Source: Deltaproteobacteria bacterium
GTDB lineage: Bacteria > Myxococcota_C > UBA6777
Assembly: GCA_006226375.1 (NCBI GenBank)
Contig: SBHC01000065.1
Location: forward strand, 62,001 to 126,000
DNA length: 64,000 bases
Direction of reading: 5' to 3'
In this document: positions 1 to 9,019 of the stretch, piece after piece
Layout of the letters: each line of letters opens with the position of its first letter
How positions within the stretch are numbered: position 1 is the stretch's first letter
Made by a program: the position numbers and the translations under genes
Notes under the pieces: generated by a model
What the model was told of the DNA's origin: nothing
What the model saw: the letters and a program-made list of their open reading frames with translations, nothing else
Database searches by the model: none

Positions 1-1
1 C

Positions 2-2218
2 AATTTGATGAGAGTGTACCAACTCGACCGACTGCCCGGTTCAGGCGTGATGTTTTACAACATGGAGTACATCAACGGTATCACTCTCGACCATTGGCAA
101 AGTCACCAGCCGATTAAGACCAACGGTGGGATGCCCGCGTTTGAGCCGGAAGATGCGTTCCTTCTGCTGGAGAAAATTGGTCGCGTTGTCGAGTACGCTC
201 ACAGACACAATGTGATCCACGGTGACCTGCGAGCAGGAAACATCATGGTGATCAAGTCGAAGGATGGGCTTGGTCTTCGCTTAATGGACTTTGGCCTGAC
301 CCGAATCGCCAACGCTGCTCATTCTCCCGCACTCCAGGCTGATAGGACCGAGCGGTTTTTCTACACCGCCCCGGAAGAACAAGACGCCTCTGCCTCGCTG
401 TCACCGGCCACGGATGTCTTCTCTCTGGGGGTGCTGTTCTACCGAATGCTAACAGGGATGATTCCGGCTGGCTGGATCATCTCTCCCTACAAGATTGACC
501 CCAGGCTCCCGAAAGATCTGGATGATGTTCTTCAGAAAGCCATGCATCCCGATCGCAACCAACGTTATCCAACAGTGGATGCATTCCTTGCAGACACACA
601 CCGCTTGTTCAAAGGCCACTTTGAGATGCCTTCTGTGTCTTCTGTGTTGGACACCGATCAGGATGTGCTGGCTTCGCTAAAACATGCGGAGTTGAAAAGT
701 CTCAAGCGCACGCCTCCAAGTCAGGCGTTTCAACCTATTCCGAAGCAACAAACAGGGCGTTCCTCTGTGCACAGCCCCAAGGATGACGAAGCCACCGCCG
801 AGCATCATGTCTTCGTCGACGACAGCGGGTTTCTTCACCCATTCGGCGATGAGTCCGTAGAGCGGGCACCTGTTCCAGGTTCTACTTCTCGTGCAGGTGA
901 TTCGATGGAGCAAACAGCGGTCGAGACTCCTGTTGTGGGAAGGCTGCGTGGTTCGGGAGAGCTTCAAGCGACCAATCCCGAGACCCCAGTGGTGAAGCAA
1001 CACACTCTGTCCCAGCCGCCTGGTTCTTCGGAAGAGATTGCGCTACCTCCTGGCTCTTACTCTTCGTTGGAGATTCTTTGGGAATCCAACACGGAGCCTG
1101 CCTCTGCTCCTGATGTTCCTGCCGAAGCGGACACAAATCAGGAGCCCAACCCCAATGTCGCAGTCCTCGTGGACAAAGAAGCCAGCAATCCAAGCGGCCT
1201 TGTCTCGTTGGAGGTTCTCAACCAGTTGAGGCGGCGGGCTCGAAAAGAAGGTCCAAAGGAAGATCTCTCCAAGGTGCCTTCGTTGGGGTCCTCCCAACGA
1301 CTGGAAACGTTGGACCATCGAACCCAAATCCAGAAGGTCGTGTACAGTCCTTGCGGTCGTTATCTTCTCACGGTGGACAGCAACCTTCAGCTTCGCTTGT
1401 GGGATGCTTGTTCGTTTGAACTTTTAAAGACGTACACCGAGCCTTTGGATGCTGTGTTTCATTTGGCTTGGCACCCAGAGCTGCCGCTGTTCGCGTTTTG
1501 TTCAGCACCCAGTGTGGTTGAGATTTGGGATGTCGAGCCTTTGGGCAAAACGCACACTGTGGAGGTGTTCCCCGAAGTCGTGCAGCTCTCCTGGCTATCG
1601 AATGAATCGAGCCTTGCCATCGGGTGTTCCGACAACGCCGTTCGCTTGTGGAATATGAACAGCGAGCGCCAGTACGCTATGTTTAAAGGGTTCCAGGGTT
1701 CGGGCTCTTGTTTTTCGTTCCAGCAATCTTGCGCTCTGTTTCTCGCTGCGAGCGCCTCAGGAAAGATTCGTATTTGGCCTTTGAGTGAGTCTCAGAGCGC
1801 GACTCTCCTTCGGCCCAAACCTGAGCCTGTGACTGCCATGGCTACAGCGTCACAGCTTCCTGTCTTGTTATGCGGGAACCAAAGCGGCGCGCTGTCGGTA
1901 TGGAACTTGAGCGACCACACCCAACTGTTTGAGTTTGACACGCACAAGCATGCGATCCTCAGCTTGGGTTGCAACCAGCATGGAACCATTGGCTATGCGT
2001 TGGACGCTTCTGGCTTGTTGGTCATTTACGATCTCAAAGAAGGACAGCCTGTTCTCAAACACCGGTTGCAGACCCCTACAGAGGCGAGCGTCAGTCTGTC
2101 TCCCGACGGAGCATTCTTGGCGGCGCTTCAGTCGCAAGACATTGAGCTTTGGAGTCTTCATTCTCCAAAAAACAATGGCGCTTCCCAAGCGAAAGATACC
2201 GAAGAAGAGGGAGGCTAA
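2..2218 (+). CDS. Ser/Thr protein kinase fused to WD40 repeats (5' end outside window)
   Basis: The reading frame is open to the left edge. The visible protein begins at the kinase hinge (MEYINGITLDHW), so the N-lobe with the P-loop and catalytic lysine lies upstream of the window. The catalytic loop reads HGDLRAGNIM near residue 73, with Gly in place of the HRD arginine; DFGLTR follows, and the C-lobe ends near residue 210. A low-complexity linker rich in Pro, Ser and Glu leads to a C-terminal half (from about residue 440) with repeated beta-strand units ending in LRLWD, VEIWD, VRLWN, IRIWP and LSVWN, typical of a WD40 propeller. The role is probably cytoplasmic signalling with the propeller as a docking surface; no substrate can be named. 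Its stop overlaps the stop of the convergent gene by a few bases. Confidence 0.9.
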   Translation, partial: NLMRVYQLDRLPGSGVMFYNMEYINGITLDHWQSHQPIKTNGGMPAFEPEDAFLLLEKIGRVVEYAHRHNVIHGDLRAGNIMVIKSKDGLGLRLMDFGLTRIANAAHSPALQADRTERFFYTAPEEQDASASLSPATDVFSLGVLFYRMLTGMIPAGWIISPYKIDPRLPKDLDDVLQKAMHPDRNQRYPTVDAFLADTHRLFKGHFEMPSVSSVLDTDQDVLASLKHAELKSLKRTPPSQAFQPIPKQQTGRSSVHSPKDDEATAEHHVFVDDSGFLHPFGDESVERAPVPGSTSRAGDSMEQTAVETPVVGRLRGSGELQATNPETPVVKQHTLSQPPGSSEEIALPPGSYSSLEILWESNTEPASAPDVPAEADTNQEPNPNVAVLVDKEASNPSGLVSLEVLNQLRRRARKEGPKEDLSKVPSLGSSQRLETLDHRTQIQKVVYSPCGRYLLTVDSNLQLRLWDACSFELLKTYTEPLDAVFHLAWHPELPLFAFCSAPSVVEIWDVEPLGKTHTVEVFPEVVQLSWLSNESSLAIGCSDNAVRLWNMNSERQYAMFKGFQGSGSCFSFQQSCALFLAASASGKIRIWPLSESQSATLLRPKPEPVTAMATASQLPVLLCGNQSGALSVWNLSDHTQLFEFDTHKHAILSLGCNQHGTIGYALDASGLLVIYDLKEGQPVLKHRLQTPTEASVSLSPDGAFLAALQSQDIELWSLHSPKNNGASQAKDTEEEGG

Positions 2219-3324
2219 GGATCGATACGCTGACGGAGGAAGAGCGTATTGGCGTCGATTAAGACCTGACCCCAATGTGTAAACTTCCACTTCAAACCAC
2301 CGGTTTGTGGGTCTCGGTATTCTTCCAGCCCTATGATCTTGCCCAAGCTGGAGTTGATTCTCGCAAACACCTTGGTTTGGGTGAGCATCCACAGGCGCTT
2401 GCCTTTCAGGCGTTTGGGAATGTTCACTCGTTTCATGCATCGGGTGGCCCAGGTGGTGAGGACGTTGTCGAGTTTGCGGTGTCCCCATGACTTTTGGAGG
2501 CGCACCCGGACTTTTCCTTGGCGGTCCCACTGCATCACAAAGTGGCCTTTCCATTTGGGACCCAGGACGGGTGAGGCAATCTCTCCGTAGGTGAGGTGCT
2601 TTTGGAGGTCACCAACGATCTTGGTTTCCAGGCACCGGTCCAACCGTATCTGGGCAGTGCCGAAGAAGGCGTCGGTGAGACCGGAGTAGTCTTTGAGCCA
2701 CTCTTTCCAGCGGCGATGATACGCCCGCATCCTACGACCAAATCGGTCGTTCCCTTCCCAAGCTTGGAGGGGGCCCTTTTTGCCTTTGCCTCCTCGTGCT
2801 CCAGCCAGCTTGGGGAGCCTCTTGGGTCGCAGATCAAGGTTGCGGTACGAGCCCTCAGTGCGCCTTCGCTTGGCTTGTGGCTTGGTTGGGGCTGGTCGTG
2901 GCTTTGGGCGTTGTGGTCGCAAGTTGGGGCGGCTCTCTTCTCGAAGCATCGGGGGCCGCTGAGACCGACGTGCCAACCGAGCCGAGCGGCTCTTCTTCCT
3001 CGTAGCCCTGCGTCGTTTTCTTCGCCTTGGTCGGCTTCTCTTCTTTCGGAGCTTGCGAGGCTTGCGTTTTGCCTTCCTGCGTTTCCTGGGTCGGGGGCGA
3101 GGGGGCGGAGCCTGGGTTCGGGGTCGTGGTTTGGGTTGGAGACGCCGACGTGGTTTGGGTTTGGGCCTCTTGGGACGTGACTTGTACAAACGAACTACAC
3201 GTGTTACACGCTTGCGCGGAGGCGGCTGAGCCGGGAAGGTCCACCAACGCAACACCACAATGTGAAGCACGATGGACAACAACACCATCCACATCAGTCT
3301 TGGGTTGGAGGGGATTTGCTTCAT
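2215..3324 (-). CDS. TonB-like energy-transducer protein with a long Arg/Lys/Pro linker
   Basis: The 369-residue protein starts MKQIPSNPRLMWMVLLSIV, with one N-terminal membrane segment (about residues 10-28). A linker of more than 120 residues follows, made almost only of Pro, Arg and Lys. The C-terminal globular part (about 215-330) has the pattern of a TonB C-terminal domain, with a VMQWDRQGKVRVRLQKSWG strand and a following amphipathic region. In-frame codons reach up to 3402, but 3324 is preferred because the longer form puts a hydrophilic stretch before the membrane anchor and runs towards the divergent crotonase gene. Family knowledge suggests it spans the periplasm and couples inner-membrane energy to an outer-membrane partner. 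No exbB/exbD or receptor gene adjoins it. The strongly basic linker is unusual; TonB linkers mix Pro with both Lys and Glu. Confidence 0.6.
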   Translation of the reverse strand: MKQIPSNPRLMWMVLLSIVLHIVVLRWWTFPAQPPPRKRVTRVVRLYKSRPKRPKPKPRRRLQPKPRPRTQAPPPRPRPRKRRKAKRKPRKLRKKRSRPRRRKRRRATRKKSRSARLARRSQRPPMLREESRPNLRPQRPKPRPAPTKPQAKRRRTEGSYRNLDLRPKRLPKLAGARGGKGKKGPLQAWEGNDRFGRRMRAYHRRWKEWLKDYSGLTDAFFGTAQIRLDRCLETKIVGDLQKHLTYGEIASPVLGPKWKGHFVMQWDRQGKVRVRLQKSWGHRKLDNVLTTWATRCMKRVNIPKRLKGKRLWMLTQTKVFARINSSLGKIIGLEEYRDPQTGGLKWKFTHWGQVLIDANTLFLRQRIDP

Positions 3325-3419
3325 GGTTCGTCGAGCAAGCCAAAGTGAGGGTTTCTTCTGTTTCGTCTCCCTAAATATGAAATTCTTTGGCCAGGATTGC
3401 AAACGAGAGAGAGATAGCT

Positions 3420-4214
3420 ATGTCACAAGAAGCTGCTGTTCTGTATCGCGTCGAAAACGGCGTAGGCATCGTTGAATTGAACCGACCCGACAACCGAAAT
3501 AGCATGACTCCTGAGCTGTTTGCCGCTCTTGGAGAGGTGATCCAGCAGGTCAAATCTGATGCTTCTTTGCGATGTGTGGTGATCACGGGCCGCGGCCGCT
3601 GCTTCAGCGCTGGTGCGGACTTGCGCTCCAACATCCAGGTGAAAGATCAAGAGCGACACCAACTCCCTCACGAGCGCTCCTTCGGCATGTACACACCCTT
3701 TCTGTCCGTTTTGGATATCGAAGTCCCTGTGATTGGTGCGTTAAACGGTCACGCCGTTGGGGGCGGTTTGGGTCTTGCGCTGGTGTGCGACATCCGTATC
3801 GCCAACAAAAGCTCCAAATATGGTGCGAACTTCACCAAGCTGGGGATTCATCCTGGCATGGCCATCACCCATATCTTGCCTCGCCTTGTTGGCTTCCCCA
3901 AAGCCGCCGAGCTGTTGTTTACCGGGAAGCTGATTAAGGGCGAAGAAGCTGCCTCGGTGGGCCTTGTCAACCATGCTGTTGAGGGTGAAGACGTGTTCAA
4001 CATGGCCATGGAGATGGCGCGCGACATCGCCAACAACGCACCCATTGCTGTGCGATTAACGAAACGCTTCCTCTACCAAGGGCAAAACGAAGCCGTTCGC
4101 AACGCAGCGTATGCTGAAGCCTTTGCGCAGGCGTCCACCCTGGATACGCAAGACGCGCAAGAAGGTATCAACGCTCTGTTGGAGAAGCGTCAACCTGAGT
4201 TTCAAGGCAAGTAA
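3420..4214 (+). CDS. Enoyl-CoA hydratase/isomerase family protein (crotonase fold)
   Basis: The 264-residue protein is of normal crotonase length. It shows the conserved N-terminal ELNRPDNRNSMTPEL block, the CFSAGADL oxyanion-hole segment and the GHAVGGGLGLALVCDIRIA helix. The ATG at 3420 follows a GAGAGAGAT purine run and is preferred over the TTG at 3387. Members hydrate or isomerise acyl-CoA double bonds in the cytoplasm, mostly in fatty-acid or amino-acid breakdown. The exact substrate cannot be read from sequence. It is divergent from the TonB-like gene, with 95 bases between, and stands apart from other beta-oxidation genes here. Confidence 0.92.
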   Translation: MSQEAAVLYRVENGVGIVELNRPDNRNSMTPELFAALGEVIQQVKSDASLRCVVITGRGRCFSAGADLRSNIQVKDQERHQLPHERSFGMYTPFLSVLDIEVPVIGALNGHAVGGGLGLALVCDIRIANKSSKYGANFTKLGIHPGMAITHILPRLVGFPKAAELLFTGKLIKGEEAASVGLVNHAVEGEDVFNMAMEMARDIANNAPIAVRLTKRFLYQGQNEAVRNAAYAEAFAQASTLDTQDAQEGINALLEKRQPEFQGK

Positions 4215-4263
4215 GCCACCACGTGTGGTCGAACCATTCCTACACCCTTAGACAACAGACAAC

Positions 4264-5232
4264 ATGATGAACGATATGGAAATGAAGTGGCGATCGCAGC
4301 AGGAGATGCTGGCGAATCGCTTGCGCAAGAACAGACGCAAGTTGAAGTCATGGCTGAAGCGTGAAAAGCACACATGCTACCGCTTGTACGACATGGATAT
4401 CCCTGAAATCCCACTGGCCATTGATGTGTACGAAGACCACCTCCACATCTCGGAGTACCGACGTCGGCATAGCTACACCGACGATGAGCATGCGATGTGG
4501 ATGGAGTGGATGCTGGAGGTGATCAGCGAGACTCTGGATGTGGAGCGTCATCTCGTCTTTACGAAAACGCGCCAGCGCCAAAAGGGCAAAGCGCAGTACG
4601 AAAAGTTCGGCGAAGAGACCTATCGCATTGAAGTCTCGGAAGGAGGCCATCGCTTTTGGGCGAATCTGTCCGATTACCTCGACACGGGCCTTTTTCTCGA
4701 CCACCGGATCACCCGAAAACGTGTGGAAGAGGAAGCGGCAGGCAAGCGCTTCCTCAATCTGTTTGCCTACACGGGAGCGTTTACCGTGTATGCCGCTGCT
4801 GGTGGGGCTGCCCAAACCACAACGGTGGATATGTCCAAAACGTACTTGCGATGGGCCCGAGAAAACCTGGAGTTGAATGATCTGTGGGGTCGTCAACATC
4901 GGTTGATTCACTCGGATGTGTTTGCTTTCCTCGACGCTCCCGAGCGTGGCTGGGACGAGTACGACCTGATTGTGATGGATCCACCCACTTACTCTGCCAG
5001 CAAGCGGATGGAAGGAACCCTCGACATCCAACGCGACCACGTTTGGCTCCTCAACAAAACCATCGCATTGCTCTCAAACGGTGGCGTGATGTACTTCTCC
5101 AACAACTTCCGCAAGTTTAACCTGGACGAAGACGCCCTGGAAGGTGTGAGCGTTACAGAAATCACACACCAAACCATCCCACCGGACTTCCGGGAACAAA
5201 TCCATCGTTGCTGGCGTATTGTAAAGGACTAG
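4264..5232 (+). CDS. rlmK: RlmK-type 23S rRNA methyltransferase (stand-alone)
   Basis: The 322-residue protein matches the C-terminal RlmK half of E. coli RlmKL in recalled motifs along its length: ANRLRKN near the start, CYRLYDMDIPE, TRQRQKGKAQYEK, LSDYLDTGLFLDHRI, the SAM-binding FLNLFAYTGAFTVYAA, TTTVDMSKTYLRWA and the catalytic-site VMDPPTYSASKRM. That enzyme makes m7G2069 in 23S rRNA from S-adenosylmethionine. The THUMP/RlmL half of the E. coli fusion is absent, and the neighbouring gene is a crotonase, so this is a free-standing unit. Start evidence is weak: no clear Shine-Dalgarno precedes 4264, and the first residues are poorly conserved. Confidence 0.88.
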   Translation: MMNDMEMKWRSQQEMLANRLRKNRRKLKSWLKREKHTCYRLYDMDIPEIPLAIDVYEDHLHISEYRRRHSYTDDEHAMWMEWMLEVISETLDVERHLVFTKTRQRQKGKAQYEKFGEETYRIEVSEGGHRFWANLSDYLDTGLFLDHRITRKRVEEEAAGKRFLNLFAYTGAFTVYAAAGGAAQTTTVDMSKTYLRWARENLELNDLWGRQHRLIHSDVFAFLDAPERGWDEYDLIVMDPPTYSASKRMEGTLDIQRDHVWLLNKTIALLSNGGVMYFSNNFRKFNLDEDALEGVSVTEITHQTIPPDFREQIHRCWRIVKD

Positions 5233-5340
5233 GACATCAGGCTCCTTGCAACTGGCGGTGTTGCCCGTTGTCGGTTGTAGCCTTTTGAGAGTCCTTTCCA
5301 GCTTGTTTCTTGTTTCTTTCCGATCAAAGGAGTTGCCACG

Positions 5341-6111
5341 ATGCTCGTCATCTTGTCACCGGCCAAAACGCTCGATTATCAATCTCCACTTCCCACCCAA
5401 ACGTTCACCCAGCCACAGTTTTCAGAGCAGGCTCATCAGCTTGTGGAAATCCTTCGTGACTACGATGTCGATGGCATTCGAAAGTTGATGAGTGTGAGCG
5501 AGAAGATTGCGACCCTCAACGTCGATCGATACGAGTCGTATGAACCCGAGTTTTCCACGGAGAACGCTCGACAAGCGTTGCTGACATTCAACGGCGACTC
5601 CTACATTGGCTTCGACCTGGAATCTTACTCCGAAGAAGACTTCGCCTACGCCCAGGACCACCTGCGCACCTTGTCAGGGTTGTATGGTCTTTTGCGGCCT
5701 CTGGATCTGATGCAGCCGTATCGTCTGGAGATGGGGACCAAGCTCCCCAATCCAAAAGGCAAAAACTTGTACCAGTTCTGGGGAACACAGATTGCCGACG
5801 CTTTGAACGAAGCGCTGGAAGCCCAAGGCGACGACATCCTTGTGAACCTCGCCTCCAATGAGTATTTCAAGTCTGTGGATCGCAAGGCGCTCAAGGCGAC
5901 CGTCGTCCAGCCTGTGTTTCGTGATTACAAGAAGGGTGAGTACAAGCTTATCGCCATCTACGCCAAGAAAGCCCGCGGGTTCATGGCTGATTGGATCCTA
6001 CGGAGCAGGGCAGAGACCATTGATGACCTGAAGCAATTCACCGGTGAAGGTTATGTTTTCAGCCCCTCCGAATCCACCGACACCGAGCTGGTCTATCTCC
6101 GCAAACCCTAA
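5341..6111 (+). CDS. yaaA: Peroxide stress protein YaaA (DUF328/UPF0246)
   Basis: The 256-residue product matches the family length (about 258). It opens with the diagnostic MLVILSPAKTLDYQSPLP and keeps YGLLRPLDLMQPYRLEMGTK, NLYQFWG and NLASNEYFKSVD. AAAGGAG lies eight bases before the ATG. YaaA binds DNA and lowers free iron and oxidative DNA damage during peroxide stress in E. coli; the same role is inferred here. The gene meets the convergent amidohydrolase gene with only three bases between their stops. Confidence 0.95.
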   Translation: MLVILSPAKTLDYQSPLPTQTFTQPQFSEQAHQLVEILRDYDVDGIRKLMSVSEKIATLNVDRYESYEPEFSTENARQALLTFNGDSYIGFDLESYSEEDFAYAQDHLRTLSGLYGLLRPLDLMQPYRLEMGTKLPNPKGKNLYQFWGTQIADALNEALEAQGDDILVNLASNEYFKSVDRKALKATVVQPVFRDYKKGEYKLIAIYAKKARGFMADWILRSRAETIDDLKQFTGEGYVFSPSESTDTELVYLRKP

Positions 6112-6114
6112 TCC

Positions 6115-7179
6115 TCAAGCTCCTTTGCCTTCTGCTTTCCCTCTCCAGGCTGACCCCAGCCATCGAATGACGTTGTCGTACCAGATCTGTTCCCGCTCTT
6201 TTTCGCTGAGTATGCCAAGAGACACGGCGTCGTCCATTACTTTGCCGGGGTACGAATCGGGTACTGATTCCATCTCTCCAAGAGGGTAGGGGTCGTCGAG
6301 TCCCGCAACGATCTGCGAGGTTCCAACCCGCTGCTTAAGGAGTTGAAGGGTGTAAGGGTCGTGGACCAGTGTGTCAAAAAACAGGTTGGACACACCCAAG
6401 GATTCTGCCGGAGATTGGGTGCCTTGGAACAAGTCGGGACGTCCGTTAAATCCCTGCATCCGACGACCGGCGTTGGCTTGTCCCAACATACATCCGTGAG
6501 CAAAGCAGGTTCGCATGTTGGGGAATTTCTGGGGCAGACCCAGCAACGTAAACATGTGAAGCGTGTCGGCCGTTTGGGCCATCATCCAAACCAGATGGAA
6601 TCGCCAAAAGCGGTCCTGCAGTCCAATCATTTTGGGGCCATCGTACGGGTGTATCTCTACCGCCAGGCTGTGCTGGTTGGCCAACTCATAAATCGGCCAG
6701 ACCTCTTCCTCTGCTGTTGATACCCATTGTTCGTCGGCGTTGAGGTAGTGTGTGGGCAAACACAACATTCGCAGGCCCAACTCGTTGACGCATCGGTCGA
6801 TCTCACCCAGCGCCTGGTCGATGTAGCGAGGTTGTACGACAAAGCCACATGTGAACAAGTCAGGGTTGTCGTTTTGGATAGAGGCATTGAAGTCGTTCTG
6901 GAACCGGATGGTGTCGAACGTGTCTTGCTCCTTCCAGCCGTTGCAATAGAGCTGAGAGAGGGTCAACATCACGCCATGGTCGATGTGGTTTTCGGCCATC
7001 CAGGCGATCTTCTCGTCGAGAAAGAAGCTTGGGTCTGTGATGGGGCGGGTCCAGTCTCCCTGGCACATCTTGCTTCGATCGTCTTCCACCCAAAACAATC
7101 TCTTGGACTTCAAGAACGAAGGTATGTCTTCCGGATAGGGAAGGATATGACCGTGTCCATTGATCCGTATGCGCCTCAT
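6115..7179 (-). CDS. Amidohydrolase-family decarboxylase (ACMSD-like)
   Basis: The 354-residue TIM-barrel protein carries the metal ligands of the aminocarboxymuconate-semialdehyde decarboxylase branch. These are GHGH at residues 8-11, a mid-protein histidine in VEIHPYDG, FAHG further on, and the late aspartate in GLDDPYPLGE. RBS-like AGAGGTGG precedes the ATG. Related enzymes are zinc decarboxylases acting on tryptophan- or aromatic-breakdown intermediates. No kynurenine-pathway gene adjoins it, so the true substrate is open; other amidohydrolase-2 decarboxylases or hydrolases are possible. It lies just downstream of murJ on the same strand, with 51 bases between. Confidence 0.8.
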   Translation of the reverse strand: MRRIRINGHGHILPYPEDIPSFLKSKRLFWVEDDRSKMCQGDWTRPITDPSFFLDEKIAWMAENHIDHGVMLTLSQLYCNGWKEQDTFDTIRFQNDFNASIQNDNPDLFTCGFVVQPRYIDQALGEIDRCVNELGLRMLCLPTHYLNADEQWVSTAEEEVWPIYELANQHSLAVEIHPYDGPKMIGLQDRFWRFHLVWMMAQTADTLHMFTLLGLPQKFPNMRTCFAHGCMLGQANAGRRMQGFNGRPDLFQGTQSPAESLGVSNLFFDTLVHDPYTLQLLKQRVGTSQIVAGLDDPYPLGEMESVPDSYPGKVMDDAVSLGILSEKEREQIWYDNVIRWLGSAWRGKAEGKGA

Positions 7180-7230
7180 GTTTCCACCTCTTGGAGTTCA
7201 TTGTGGTTCCACGGCAGACACCTTAACATG

Positions 7231-8862
7231 TTATGATTTTTTGCGGAAACGACGTGTCACCTTGCTCGTTAAGCGTGTGACTTCTTGCACCCCAAGCATC
7301 CAGGTCAGACCCAAGAACAAACTGCCACCCAAAGCGATCAAGCCTGTGAGGACTCCTAGGCGCGAGAGCAAGGACATCGCTTGCCAGTTAAACATGTTGG
7401 ACGTTGGCCACAGCGCAGCCGTCATGGCACCCGCGCCTAGGAGCAAGGGCAGGCTCAACTTGCCCAAGGATAGATGGAACGAGTACGGAAGTTTGTGTCG
7501 CAAGTAGTAAACAGACAAGAACATCGAACCCACCGTAGAGCAGGTGTTTGCAAGCGTTAATCCCGTGGCCTTCATATCGAGGATGAATCCAAACAACAAC
7601 GACAAGCTGGCGTTGAGTACCAGGCTAATCACTGCGATAAGAACGGGGGTTCGGGTGTCTTTGACGGCGTAGAAGGCTGGGGTGAGGTTTCGCAGCATCC
7701 CCGCAAAGATCAAGCCGAACGCTGCTGGCATAAAGACCTGGGCTGTTGCGAGGGTGTCGGCCTGGAGAAAGCGACCGCGTTGGAACAGCAACATGATGAT
7801 CGGTTCTCGCAACACAAACAATCCAAAGGCGGCTGGAATGCAAAGAAACATCACGCCTCGGACACCTTGTTCCAGGGTTCGGTGGAAGCTATCCCACTCT
7901 TTGCTCTCCGCTTTGGATGCGAGCGTGGGAAGGGTGACGGTTGCAAACGCCACGGCGATGACACCCAAAGGTAACTCCATCAAGCGATTGGAGTAGTAGA
8001 TGTAGGTGACCGAACCTGTCGGTAGAAACGAGGCCAGCGAGCTGCTGATAAGTAGATTTAACTGGTAGACTCCCAAGCCGATGAGAGTGGGGGCCATCAA
8101 ATGAAGCACCTCTCGAATGGCCGGATGTTTCGGGTTCCAGTGAGGGAAGATGGTGATTGCTTCTCGTCGCGCAGCCCAAACCTGCAACGCCAATTGGAGC
8201 ACACCACCCAACAAAACCCCAAGCGCCATCGCCAGAATGATACGAGAACGAGGGAACAGGAAGCGCAAACTCAATGCACAGAAAATGATTCCCACATTGA
8301 GCAACACCGGGCCCAACGCTGGGGCTGCAAAGTGCCTACGAATATGAAGCAGACCCACCCAAAAGGAGGTCAGGCTCACCAGGAAGATAAAGGGAAACAT
8401 CCACTGCGTGAGTTCCACGGTCAGGGCTAACTTTCCTGCTGCGAACCCGGAAGCAAACAGCTTTACAATCCAAGGCGACAACAAGATCCCCAGCACTGTG
8501 ATGCCCAAGAGGGTTACGAAGAACACCACAAACACCGCACCGTAGGCTTTCTGCTTCTCTTCCTCGGTTTTGTCTTCGTAGCCCGTGAACACCGGGATGA
8601 ACGCCGTAGAGATGATGCCTTCTGCGAGGAGTCGCCGGAGCAAATTGGGGATCAGGAACGCGATGGAGAAAGCGTCTGTCGCAAACCGGGAGAACAGCGC
8701 GCCAAACACCATGTCTCGGGCCAATCCCAGGATGCGGGAGAGCATTGTTGCCCCGCTGACAATCCCAATCTTGCGCCAGAAAGAGCTCGCAGGTTTGGGC
8801 TTGGGGGTTGGCTCCACTTGGGGGATTGTTGTCTCGTTGGATGGGGGATGGGGTGATGTCAT
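7231..8862 (-). CDS. murJ: Lipid II flippase MurJ
   Basis: The 543-residue multi-pass membrane protein has the MurJ/MVF hallmark IGIVSGATMLSRILGLARD near residue 32 and LLAEGIISTAFIPVF near residue 80, followed by about 14 hydrophobic segments. It moves lipid-linked peptidoglycan precursor across the inner membrane. The first 30 residues are a proline-rich cytoplasmic tail. GGGAG lies upstream of the ATG. It follows the EEP gene on the same strand with a 157-base gap in which I see no gene. Confidence 0.94.
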   Translation of the reverse strand: MTSPHPPSNETTIPQVEPTPKPKPASSFWRKIGIVSGATMLSRILGLARDMVFGALFSRFATDAFSIAFLIPNLLRRLLAEGIISTAFIPVFTGYEDKTEEEKQKAYGAVFVVFFVTLLGITVLGILLSPWIVKLFASGFAAGKLALTVELTQWMFPFIFLVSLTSFWVGLLHIRRHFAAPALGPVLLNVGIIFCALSLRFLFPRSRIILAMALGVLLGGVLQLALQVWAARREAITIFPHWNPKHPAIREVLHLMAPTLIGLGVYQLNLLISSSLASFLPTGSVTYIYYSNRLMELPLGVIAVAFATVTLPTLASKAESKEWDSFHRTLEQGVRGVMFLCIPAAFGLFVLREPIIMLLFQRGRFLQADTLATAQVFMPAAFGLIFAGMLRNLTPAFYAVKDTRTPVLIAVISLVLNASLSLLFGFILDMKATGLTLANTCSTVGSMFLSVYYLRHKLPYSFHLSLGKLSLPLLLGAGAMTAALWPTSNMFNWQAMSLLSRLGVLTGLIALGGSLFLGLTWMLGVQEVTRLTSKVTRRFRKKS

Positions 8863-9019
8863 AAAGGCTCCCGGTCTTACTTGTGCGGATCGTAGATAGC
8901 CCAGTCCAGTGCTCTCCTTGATCCATGTTTTGGGGCGTAGCTGTCAATTTCCTGACGAGACGAACGAACCCTATGATTGCGAATCAACCGGACGTCTTTG
9001 ATGCCATCATTGTTGCGGA

